Assembly: GCA_030613745.1 (NCBI GenBank)
Contig: JAUWLK010000062.1
Location: forward strand, 1 to 11,368
From: Flavobacteriaceae bacterium
GTDB taxonomy: Bacteria > Bacteroidota > Bacteroidia > Flavobacteriales > Flavobacteriaceae
Direction: 5' to 3'
DNA: 11,368 bases
The notes under the pieces were generated by a model. That model was given only the letters and a program-made list of their open reading frames with translations, did no database searches and had not been told where the DNA came from. This document shows positions 1-6,447 of this stretch, piece after piece. The translations under genes and the position numbers were made by a program. The first letter of the stretch is position 1, and each line of letters opens with the position of its first letter.

Positions 1-41
1 GTGCAAAACACTACTACTATTATTATAATTAATTTTTGCAT
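1..41 (-). CDS. N-terminus of a secreted or membrane protein, cut by the window edge
   Basis: An ATG on the minus strand lies three bases after the stop codon of the putative anti-sigma gene and opens a frame that runs off the window without a stop. The 13 visible codons read MQKLIIIIVVVFC: a charged start followed by an unbroken hydrophobic stretch, as in a signal peptide or lipoprotein leader (the Cys at residue 13 could be a lipidation site). The tight spacing makes it the next gene of the sigma-factor operon. From memory of flavobacterial genomes, this position is often occupied by a small periplasmic protein annotated as a sensor of ECF-type sigma factor (Spy/CpxP-like). That identity is an inference, because too little is visible to test it. 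Confidence 0.6.
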   Translation of the reverse strand, partial: MQKLIIIIVVVFC

Positions 42-44
42 ATC

Positions 45-638
45 TTAATTTTCAAATATTAAATTTTCTATATCTGTATTGTTTAAATAATCTATAATTT
101 CTTCATCTGAATAATTATCCTCAATAATCAGGTCAACATCACTAAAAGTTTCTGCTATATCATAAGTGTTAAATGAAATTAGATCATCTTCAATCCAGTT
201 TTCAATTTCAGACATAGCCACATTATCAATATTAAAACTATTACTATTGTTTTTGAATTTATTTATTCCAATATATAATAAAAAAGAAGCAGCAATTGAA
301 AAACTGATAATTTTTAAATAATTATAATTTTTTAGTGAAATAACTTTTGAAGATTTATTGAAATTGTATTTTGTAAGTATTTTGTTATCAATATTTTCAA
401 GATATCTTTCAGGTGTTTTAAAGCCTGAAGCTTTAGTTAGCAATGGCTTTTTAATTTGGCTTATAATTTTATCTTTAATATTTTCAAAATAGTTTTCCGG
501 ACTCTTAAATCCAGATGTATTTTTATTCATATTTGTATAAAAATTATTTTCAAACTCTTTAAAATAACCTTTTGGAGCTACAAATCCTGTATTTGATTTT
601 TTAATTTTATTTAATATGTCTTTGTTTATACGCTTCAT
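45..638 (-). CDS. putative membrane anti-sigma factor with three tandem GFxxPxxYFxxI repeats
   Basis: This 197-residue protein follows the ECF sigma gene by 33 bp on the same strand. Its N-terminal half holds three copies of a roughly 27-residue repeat, at about residues 17-38, 42-63 and 71-91, with core SGFK(S/T)PExYFENIxxKI; the first copy is more divergent (TGFVAPKGYFKEF). A single hydrophobic segment at about 108-126 follows, then a strongly acidic tail of about 70 residues rich in Asp and Glu (for example SDEEIIDYLNN). The likely topology is repeats in the cytoplasm, one membrane pass and the tail in the periplasm. This, with its position, fits an anti-sigma factor, the repeats being candidates for sigma or other contacts. 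No zinc-binding (HxxxCxxC) anti-sigma motif is present, so it is not the ordinary ZAS type. Function is inferred from context, not from a known family. Confidence 0.72.
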   Translation of the reverse strand: MKRINKDILNKIKKSNTGFVAPKGYFKEFENNFYTNMNKNTSGFKSPENYFENIKDKIISQIKKPLLTKASGFKTPERYLENIDNKILTKYNFNKSSKVISLKNYNYLKIISFSIAASFLLYIGINKFKNNSNSFNIDNVAMSEIENWIEDDLISFNTYDIAETFSDVDLIIEDNYSDEEIIDYLNNTDIENLIFEN

Positions 639-671
639 TTATTATATATGACTTAAAATCTTAACAATGGT

Positions 672-1214
672 TTATTCTGATGTTAAATAGTTTTCTATTT
701 TTTTTCTGGCATGATGATACGAAGCTTTTAAAGCTCCAACAGAAGTATCTAATATTTCTGAAATATCATTGTATTTCATGTTATCAAAATATTTCATATT
801 AAATATCAATTTCTGCTTTTCAGGTAATTTTGCTATAGCTTTTTGTAATTTTATCTGAATCTCATCACCATCAAAATAAACATCTGCTTGTAAATTTTCT
901 ACCATTTGAAGTTGTAGAGTAGGGTTATCAATTTTATTAATTTTTGCTTTTTTATTTAGAAAATTAATGGATTCATTTGTAGCTATTCTATACATCCAGG
1001 AATACAATTTGCTATCGCCTTTGAAATTATTTATATTTTTAAAAACTTTTATAAAAGTATTTTGCAATACATCATCGGCATCATCATGAGAAATTATAAT
1101 TTTACGAATATGCCAATATAATCGCTCTTTATACAACGAAATTAATTCGCGAAATGCTTTTTCTTGAGATACAGGATTTTTTAATTGCTCTATAAAAGTT
1201 ATCTCTTTTATCAC
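672..1214 (-). CDS. RNA polymerase ECF-type sigma factor
   Basis: This 180-residue sigma-70 family protein has the two-domain ECF layout. Region 2 covers about residues 20-90 and contains the DADDVLQNTFIKVFKN helix (core RNA polymerase and -10 contacts) and YSWMYRIATNESINFL. Region 4 covers about 120-175, with LPEKQKLIFNMKYFDNMKYNDISEIL and the helix-turn-helix ending VGALKASYHHARKKI (-35 contact). Its length is normal for the family. The start codon is GTG: reading upstream in frame from it, no ATG occurs before the stop at about 1263-1265, and the first residues, MIKEITFIEQL, align well with ECF N-termini. The gene lies 93 bp after the receptor gene and 33 bp before the putative anti-sigma gene. 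The regulon cannot be read from the sequence. Confidence 0.93.
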   Translation of the reverse strand: MIKEITFIEQLKNPVSQEKAFRELISLYKERLYWHIRKIIISHDDADDVLQNTFIKVFKNINNFKGDSKLYSWMYRIATNESINFLNKKAKINKIDNPTLQLQMVENLQADVYFDGDEIQIKLQKAIAKLPEKQKLIFNMKYFDNMKYNDISEILDTSVGALKASYHHARKKIENYLTSE

Positions 1215-1237
1215 TAATTTTTTTCTTTTTATGACTA

Positions 1238-1245
1238 CTAAATTA
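1238..1245 (-). promoter_or_regulatory. possible -7 box upstream of the sigma factor gene
   Basis: On the minus strand the sequence TAATTTAG differs in one base from the Bacteroidota -7 consensus TAnnTTTG and lies 23 nt before the GTG start. The only nearby TTG that could serve as a -33 element (complement of 1274-1276) is 28 nt away, outside the usual 17-23 spacing. The box is weak, but the same octamer occurs ahead of two other genes here. Confidence 0.28.
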
Positions 1246-1307
1246 AAAAAAGGTTTAAAGTATTATTAGTTAACAATTAAAAATTTTAAGATTTATTTCT
1301 AGATCAG

Positions 1308-3764
1308 TTAAAATTTCATTGCTATTTTTATATTTAAAACTCTGCCACTTAGATAATTAGGAATAGCAACAGATCTGTTTGATGATATATCTTTTACCCA
1401 TGTATTGGTAATGGTATTTTGTACATCAAACATGTTGAACAATTCAATACCGGCAGAAAGTTCTTTAAATTTCTCTTGCCATTTTTGTTTAGCAGGATTT
1501 TGAAAATCAACAAATACATACGAAATTCCTATATCTGATCTGAAGTAATCCTTTAATCTGTTTTGGTATAGATACGGATCAGCATAAGATGGAGATCCCC
1601 CAGGGACTCCCGTATTATATACTAAATTTAAATACATTTTTAAACTAGGAATTGTAGGAACATAATCTTGAAACAATATTGCGAATTTTAATCGCTGGTC
1701 AGTAGATCTTGAAATATACCCTCTATCATCAATATTTTCTTTAGTAAGTAAATAACCTAAACTAAACCATGATTCTGTACCGGGAACAAATTCACCATTT
1801 AAACGAATATCAAAACCTGTAGCATAAGCAATTGTATTATTCTCTGCACTATATCTTATTTTAACATTATTAATAGTAAACGGATTAACATCTGTTATTT
1901 TTTTATAGTACGCTTCAGTAACTAATTTAAATGGTCTATTCCACATTTTAAAGCTGTAATCATTACCAATTACAAGATGTATTGATTTTTGAGCTTTAAC
2001 TTCAGGATGTACAATTCCTAATGAATCACGTAGTTCTCTGTAAAAAGGAGGTTGATAATAATAACCTCCTGAAATTCTAAACAACATATCTTTATCCCAA
2101 TTAGGTTTGATTGCAAATTGAGCTCTCGGACTTACAACTATATGATTTTTAGTATCAATATTTTTACTACTAATATCCCAATATTGCGTTCTTATTCCGA
2201 GATTATACCAAACGATATGATCATTTATAGATGATTTTTTACTCCATTGGGCAAATCCTGATAATCGATTAATTTTTACATTATTATTAGCTCTAACATT
2301 TTGATACAAAACTAATGGTCCGGCATAAGGCGTATAAGGCTCCTCATTATTTGGTAATAAATAAGGGGGTCTTAAAGAAAAACCTGCCGAATCAATAACT
2401 TGCCACTCAATAATACGATCTTTGATATTTTCATATTGGTATTTTACACCAACTTCAAAAAGATTGGTGTTCTTTCTGTACGATGCTTTTAAATTTATAT
2501 TACTTATTTGAGCTTCTAAATCATTTCTTGCATGGTCCAATTGAGAGCCAATTGCTTGAACAAAATTTATATCTCCAAAATTATCTGAGCCAAAATCAGC
2601 ATTAACTTCTCCAATACCATAAAAAGCCAAGATGTCATAATGTTCTTGCTCATTCGTATTATAAGTTGAAGTAGTTAGAGTCAAAGTGAGATCATCGCTT
2701 GCTTTATAAATTCCACTAATTGCTCCAAAAATTGTTTCGTAGCGATCTTTTTCCCTTCCTTTATAGTTTACAACCAAAGCCAAGGGATTAATAATAGTTC
2801 CAAAATTTGTTTGTTGTGAAATAGGAGTGAAGTTATAATTATTTAAGGCATAACTTCCTAAAAAATCTAATGTAAATTTATTGTTAAACTCATACGATAA
2901 ATAGGTTTGAATATCTGTAAAATTCGGGTCGTAATTTGAATTAATATCTCTACTGTTTACAATTAAGCTATTGTTGTAATACCTAGCGCCAATAATTGCA
3001 TTAAACTTTTTGTTTTCAGAAACTCCTTCAATAGTAGCTGATGCACCAAGTAAGCTAGCGTCAATTGCTACTCCAAAATGCATTGGTTTTCTATACGTAA
3101 TATCTAAAACAGAAGATAATTTATCACCATATTTAGCTTGAAATCCACCAGCAGAAAAATCAACATTTTGTGTTAAATTTGGATTAACAAAACTCAACCC
3201 TTCTTGTTGACCTGATCGAATTAAAAACGGACGGTAAATTTCAATGCCGTTTACATATACTAAATTTTCATCAAAACTACCACCTCTAACATTGTATTGC
3301 GTGCTTAACTCATTATTAAAACTTACTCCTGGTAAAGTCTTTAAAACTCCTTCAATACCACTATTTACACTAGGTATTATTTTTACAATTTCAGATTTTA
3401 CTGTTGTAATTCCTTCAGCATTCTTTTTTTCATCTTTTAAAACAACTTCTTTAATTTCTTCCGTTTTTATTTGAAGTTTTGGTGAAAAAATCAAGGTTTT
3501 ATTATTGGGAATTCTTACCCTTTTGATATAATTTTTATAAGAAATATGACTAAAAAGAATATTGATTACTTTACCTGAAGGCACATTTAAACTATATTCA
3601 CCTTGTGAACTTGTAGTAGTACCTGTTTTTTCAAAACTAATAGAAACATTTTCTATAGGATTTCCTTTATTATCAGACACTTTACCTTTAATGGTAGCTG
3701 TTTGGGCTGTAGCCAAGCTTGTGAGGGTTATAAAGTAAAATAGAAAAATTAAATTTGCTTTCAA
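1308..3764 (-). CDS. TonB-dependent outer-membrane receptor with carboxypeptidase-regulatory-like N-terminal domain
   Basis: An 818-residue outer-membrane receptor that should import a ligand using TonB-ExbBD energy. It starts with a signal peptide (about residues 1-20, ending SLATA before QTATIKGKV). A carboxypeptidase-regulatory-like beta-sandwich follows at about 22-105 (GKVSDNKGNPIENVSISFEKTG and onward). The plug domain is at about 120-225, with GVLKTLPGVSF, YNVRGGSFDENLVYVNGI and FSAGGFQAKYGDKLSSVLDI. A large beta barrel ends in the typical terminal phenylalanine (IAMKF). There is no STN signalling domain, so it should not directly signal to an anti-sigma factor as FecA does. No SusD-like partner is next to it, so a glycan role is not supported, and the substrate is unknown. 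It starts 13 bp after the M23 peptidase stop codon and is very likely co-transcribed with it. Confidence 0.95.
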   Translation of the reverse strand: MKANLIFLFYFITLTSLATAQTATIKGKVSDNKGNPIENVSISFEKTGTTTSSQGEYSLNVPSGKVINILFSHISYKNYIKRVRIPNNKTLIFSPKLQIKTEEIKEVVLKDEKKNAEGITTVKSEIVKIIPSVNSGIEGVLKTLPGVSFNNELSTQYNVRGGSFDENLVYVNGIEIYRPFLIRSGQQEGLSFVNPNLTQNVDFSAGGFQAKYGDKLSSVLDITYRKPMHFGVAIDASLLGASATIEGVSENKKFNAIIGARYYNNSLIVNSRDINSNYDPNFTDIQTYLSYEFNNKFTLDFLGSYALNNYNFTPISQQTNFGTIINPLALVVNYKGREKDRYETIFGAISGIYKASDDLTLTLTTSTYNTNEQEHYDILAFYGIGEVNADFGSDNFGDINFVQAIGSQLDHARNDLEAQISNINLKASYRKNTNLFEVGVKYQYENIKDRIIEWQVIDSAGFSLRPPYLLPNNEEPYTPYAGPLVLYQNVRANNNVKINRLSGFAQWSKKSSINDHIVWYNLGIRTQYWDISSKNIDTKNHIVVSPRAQFAIKPNWDKDMLFRISGGYYYQPPFYRELRDSLGIVHPEVKAQKSIHLVIGNDYSFKMWNRPFKLVTEAYYKKITDVNPFTINNVKIRYSAENNTIAYATGFDIRLNGEFVPGTESWFSLGYLLTKENIDDRGYISRSTDQRLKFAILFQDYVPTIPSLKMYLNLVYNTGVPGGSPSYADPYLYQNRLKDYFRSDIGISYVFVDFQNPAKQKWQEKFKELSAGIELFNMFDVQNTITNTWVKDISSNRSVAIPNYLSGRVLNIKIAMKF

Positions 3765-3777
3765 AGGAATATATAGT

Positions 3778-5475
3778 TTAATCTTTTCTGTTAAATGTAC
3801 TTGTAAATGTAGTAGAATTATTTACATTATCAGTAACAATTATTTTTAAAGTGTGCGAAGTGCCAATTAAAACTTTATCACTAAAATCATAAGTAAGAGT
3901 TCCCTTTTTAGGATTGAATTTCAACAAAATCCACTCACCATCAATTTCTCCTCTAAATGATTTAATTCCAGAACCTCTATCAAATATTTTTACTTGCAAA
4001 TATCTATTTTTAGTCAACCATTGATTTTCTTTAAAGTTTTTTGGAGAGATTTTTGGATAAACATTGTCAGTAGTTAATGTAAAATTACCTAAACTTTTAC
4101 TTGATGCTTTTAATTTTCCGTCTTTAAACCGAGTTTTTAAATAATTTAATTTTCCATATTTATTCTTTTTTGCAATATACATCTGTTTGATTTCATCATG
4201 TGAGTATTTAGATACATCAAAAGCTATATTGAAATAATTTTGAACAGGTACTGAGCTATTATGCAATTTTGCTATACCATTTGTATAAGAATAATCGAAA
4301 TAAAAGTCTTCATAAAATATATTTTTCGGAAAATACACATGTATTAAACTGTCACTTATACTATTATTTTGATTAGCTTTGAAGTAATAAGGTGTTTTTT
4401 TAATTTTTTTATAAACTAAAATTGTATCTTTTTTTCCTTTAATTGGAATAATTAGTTTTGTTTGATTTCCTGCAAAATCTTTTGCAATTAGTGTTACTTT
4501 ATAATCTAAACTGTCTTTAACTGTAAAATATCCTTTATCAATTATTGTTTTATACAGGCTTAGTTTATTATCTGGATAATCAATAAAACATTTTTGAACA
4601 CGTTGTTTCAATTTTGCAAATCTCTCATAATCAATGTATGAGTTTATATATCTAGATTCACTAAATGAAAATTTATCCAAAGTAAATTGAAAGATTTTAT
4701 TCCCATTTACTTGCATTTCTAAATCATATAGTCCATTGTGATTCAAAGCCCCATCTAATCGATCATAAGCATTAATTCCAATACCAATCTTACCGTATGC
4801 ATAAATAGTATTAGCTAATAAATCACCGTTAGGTTTGTGTTTTAAAATGATATTAACAAGTTTGTTAGATCTATTTACTTGGGAAGTATCATTTTTTGAA
4901 TAAGCAAAAGCTGTTTGAATTTTGGGTTTTTTATGGTCAGGAATTTTAATACCAAATAACATTGGATTTAAAATATTTGATTTTACATCTCTTATTTCAT
5001 AATGTAAATGTGGACCACCTGAACTACCTGAATTTCCACTAAGTGCAATAATTTCTCCTTTAGTTATTTTTAATTCATTTGATTTTGGGTATAATCTTAT
5101 GGTGAAACTTTCTTTCTCATATTGATGTCTTTTTACGTATTTTTCAATTTTTGGTGAAAATTTCTTTAAATGTCCATAAACAGTTGTATATCCATTTGGG
5201 TGTGTAATATAAATTGCATTTCCATATCCCCAAAGTGAAACATTAATTCTTGAAACATAGCCATCGGCTGAAGAAAACACATTCAAACCTTCACGTTGTT
5301 GGGTTTTAATGTCAAGACCGGCATGAAAATGATTTGACCTTAATTCACCAAAAGTGCCTGATAATACTAGAGGTATATCCATAGGATTTATAAAATAATC
5401 TTTTGGATATTTGTTTTGTGAATAAAGAAATCCAATAAAGTTTAAAAAGATAATTAAAATAAGTTTTTTACTCAT
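3778..5475 (-). CDS. secreted M23 (LytM-type) metallopeptidase
   Basis: A 565-residue exported zinc endopeptidase of the M23 family, whose members cleave peptide bridges in peptidoglycan or act as scaffolds for such enzymes. Residues 1-19 form a signal peptide (LILIIFLNFIGFLYS). The catalytic domain at about 30-170 is complete: HAGLD gives His51 and Asp55, YGHL gives His102, and GGPHLHYE gives His156 and His158, so all zinc ligands and the catalytic His of active LytM enzymes are present. This suggests real hydrolase activity rather than a degenerate EnvC/NlpD-like activator. The long remainder is beta-rich and ends in an immunoglobulin-like domain (about 475-565), perhaps for binding the wall or a partner. 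Between about 105 and 140 the catalytic domain carries an inserted segment compared with minimal LytM domains. It is the first gene of its minus-strand operon, with the receptor gene following. Confidence 0.94.
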   Translation of the reverse strand: MSKKLILIIFLNFIGFLYSQNKYPKDYFINPMDIPLVLSGTFGELRSNHFHAGLDIKTQQREGLNVFSSADGYVSRINVSLWGYGNAIYITHPNGYTTVYGHLKKFSPKIEKYVKRHQYEKESFTIRLYPKSNELKITKGEIIALSGNSGSSGGPHLHYEIRDVKSNILNPMLFGIKIPDHKKPKIQTAFAYSKNDTSQVNRSNKLVNIILKHKPNGDLLANTIYAYGKIGIGINAYDRLDGALNHNGLYDLEMQVNGNKIFQFTLDKFSFSESRYINSYIDYERFAKLKQRVQKCFIDYPDNKLSLYKTIIDKGYFTVKDSLDYKVTLIAKDFAGNQTKLIIPIKGKKDTILVYKKIKKTPYYFKANQNNSISDSLIHVYFPKNIFYEDFYFDYSYTNGIAKLHNSSVPVQNYFNIAFDVSKYSHDEIKQMYIAKKNKYGKLNYLKTRFKDGKLKASSKSLGNFTLTTDNVYPKISPKNFKENQWLTKNRYLQVKIFDRGSGIKSFRGEIDGEWILLKFNPKKGTLTYDFSDKVLIGTSHTLKIIVTDNVNNSTTFTSTFNRKD

Positions 5476-5482
5476 AATTTTG

Positions 5483-5509
5483 CTAAATTAGCAATAAGAA
5501 ATGATACAA
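5483..5509 (-). promoter_or_regulatory. candidate promoter of the M23 peptidase-receptor operon
   Basis: On the minus strand, TTG (complement of 5507-5509) and TAATTTAG (complement of 5483-5490) are separated by 16 nt, resembling the Bacteroidota TTG / TAnnTTTG promoter with one mismatch in the -7 box and a slightly short spacer. The box ends only 7 nt before the ATG, so a transcript from it would be almost leaderless. Confidence 0.4.
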
Positions 5510-5579
5510 AAAAACGTATATTTTAAATAGTTATTATTCAATTATTTGAATATTTTTTAATTTAATTATATTAAAATAG

Positions 5580-5610
5580 TTGTTTAATTGTATAAGGAAT
5601 ACTAAATTTG
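5580..5610 (+). promoter_or_regulatory. promoter of the ZapB-like / zapA genes
   Basis: TTG at 5580-5582 and a perfect TAnnTTTG box (TAAATTTG, 5603-5610) are 20 nt apart, within the range for the Bacteroidota primary sigma factor. Transcription would begin about 20 nt before the ATG at 5637. It is divergent from the candidate promoter of the M23 peptidase gene; the two share the 161-bp intergenic region 5476-5636, which otherwise is only AT-rich sequence. Confidence 0.6.
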
Positions 5611-5636
5611 TTGAAATTGTTTGATTCTTTGAATTG

Positions 5637-5927
5637 ATGAGTAATTTGTATGAGATAGTAAATTTGCTGGATAATAAACTAACAAAATTGTTGCAAAAAC
5701 ACGATAACTTGCAACGGAATAATAAGCAATTATTACAAGAAAAAAGTAAATTAGAACAGCAACTATTACAACAACATCAATTAATTAATGATTTAGAACA
5801 AAACCATGAATCATTAAAAATTGCAAATGCAATTGTAGGCAGCAAAGAAGATAAACATTTGACCAAACTCAAAATCAATACATTGATTCGTGAAATTGAT
5901 AAATGCATAGTTCAATTAAGCGACTAG
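5637..5927 (+). CDS. small coiled-coil protein, candidate ZapA partner (ZapB-like)
   Basis: A 96-residue cytoplasmic protein with no signal or membrane segment. Residues 5 to about 65 form an uninterrupted coiled coil with leucine heptads and many Gln and Lys residues (for example NKQLLQEKSKLEQQLLQQHQ). A short C-terminal module, LTKLKINTLIREIDKCIVQL, is amphipathic and separate from the coil. The start is ATG at 5637; a TTG codon just before it is also in frame but unlikely. It ends 8 bp before zapA and shares its promoter. E. coli ZapB is a similarly short all-coiled-coil protein that links ZapA to the nucleoid. No sequence homology to ZapB can be claimed here, so the role as a ZapA partner rests on shape, size and operon position. 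Confidence 0.82.
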   Translation: MSNLYEIVNLLDNKLTKLLQKHDNLQRNNKQLLQEKSKLEQQLLQQHQLINDLEQNHESLKIANAIVGSKEDKHLTKLKINTLIREIDKCIVQLSD

Positions 5928-5935
5928 AATAAAGG

Positions 5936-6229
5936 ATGAACGAAAATCTAAAAATAAAAGTAACCATTGGAGATCGAGTTTATCCATTAACCATTAAAAG
6001 CGAAGGAGAAGAAGAGGGTGTTAGAAAAGCGGTTAAAAAAATAAATGAACTTATAAAAAAGTTCGAGCAAAATTATGAAGTGAGAGATAAACAAGATGTT
6101 TTAGCAATGTGCGCTTTACAATTTGCATCTCAACATGAAGTACGTAGTGTTCATGATGAAATGGATATTCAAAAAGCAGAAAAAAAATTACGAGAAATTA
6201 ATGAATTATTAGATTCTCATTTAGTATAA
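5936..6229 (+). CDS. zapA: cell division protein ZapA
   Basis: A 97-residue ZapA-family protein, which binds FtsZ and cross-links its filaments at the division site. The N-terminal domain (LKIKVTIGDRVYPLTIKSEGEEEGVRKAVKKINELIKKF, with the typical beta-beta-alpha pattern) is followed by a long helix from about residue 55 that would form the coiled-coil tetramer (QDVLAMCALQFASQHEV and onward). Length and layout are normal for the family. The ATG lies 8 bp after the coiled-coil gene, so the two are translated from one message. The 6S RNA candidate begins about 22 bp after the stop codon, the same zapA-ssrS adjacency known in E. coli. The assignment is clear; the gene is intact. Confidence 0.92.
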   Translation: MNENLKIKVTIGDRVYPLTIKSEGEEEGVRKAVKKINELIKKFEQNYEVRDKQDVLAMCALQFASQHEVRSVHDEMDIQKAEKKLREINELLDSHLV

Positions 6230-6250
6230 GTTCTTTAAAATTAAAACAAT

Positions 6251-6435
6251 TACTGCCTACATTAGTTATTTGTTTAATAAACTCAACATTATCAAATTAA
6301 AAAGGATGAGTTTTTATTGCGAAAGCGTGCCTAATTAAATGATTTACTCATTTTAAAATTGGATACTTGACCAATAAGTTAATCCTAAACTTGTTTACAA
6401 GGAGTTTACAAAACCGTTTCTGATGTAGGCTTTTT
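6251..6435 (+). ncRNA. ssrS: 6S RNA
   Basis: The zapA-rny gap holds a transcript-like element of about 185 nt. GCCTACAT (6255-6262) pairs perfectly with ATGTAGGC (6423-6430), followed by seven T residues, forming the closing stem. A second helix, TAAACTC (6278-6284) with GAGTTTA (6402-6408), lies inside it. A small perfect hairpin, CTTGT-TT-ACAAG (6390-6401), sits on the 3' side of the central region, as in 6S RNA. Apical helices are possible, such as AGGAT (6303-6307) with ATCCT (6382-6386) and ATTGG (6358-6362) with CCAAT (6371-6375); these compete with others, so the apical fold is unsure. 6S RNA binds primary-sigma RNA polymerase by imitating an open promoter. Size, architecture and position beside zapA support this call; a cis-regulatory leader of rny is the main alternative. 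No clear promoter of its own is visible, so it may be processed from the zapA transcript. Confidence 0.8.
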
Positions 6436-6447
6436 TTATATATAAAT

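Noticed and set aside
2..40. Inverted repeat TGCAAAA / TTTTGCA as a possible terminator after the anti-sigma gene
   Set aside because: The loop is about 25 nt, there is no T run, and the stretch is better explained as the start of a following coding sequence.
3244..3474. Open frame of 76 codons on the plus strand inside the receptor gene
   Set aside because: It lies entirely antisense to a well-supported TonB receptor domain, has no recognisable domain, and open antisense frames are common opposite such coding sequence.
6359..6393. Possible rny promoter inside the RNA gene (TTG at 6367-6369, TAAACTTG at 6386-6393)
   Set aside because: The -7 box has a mismatch, the spacing is 16 nt, and these bases are better explained by helices of the 6S RNA; it cannot be excluded but is not supported enough to list.
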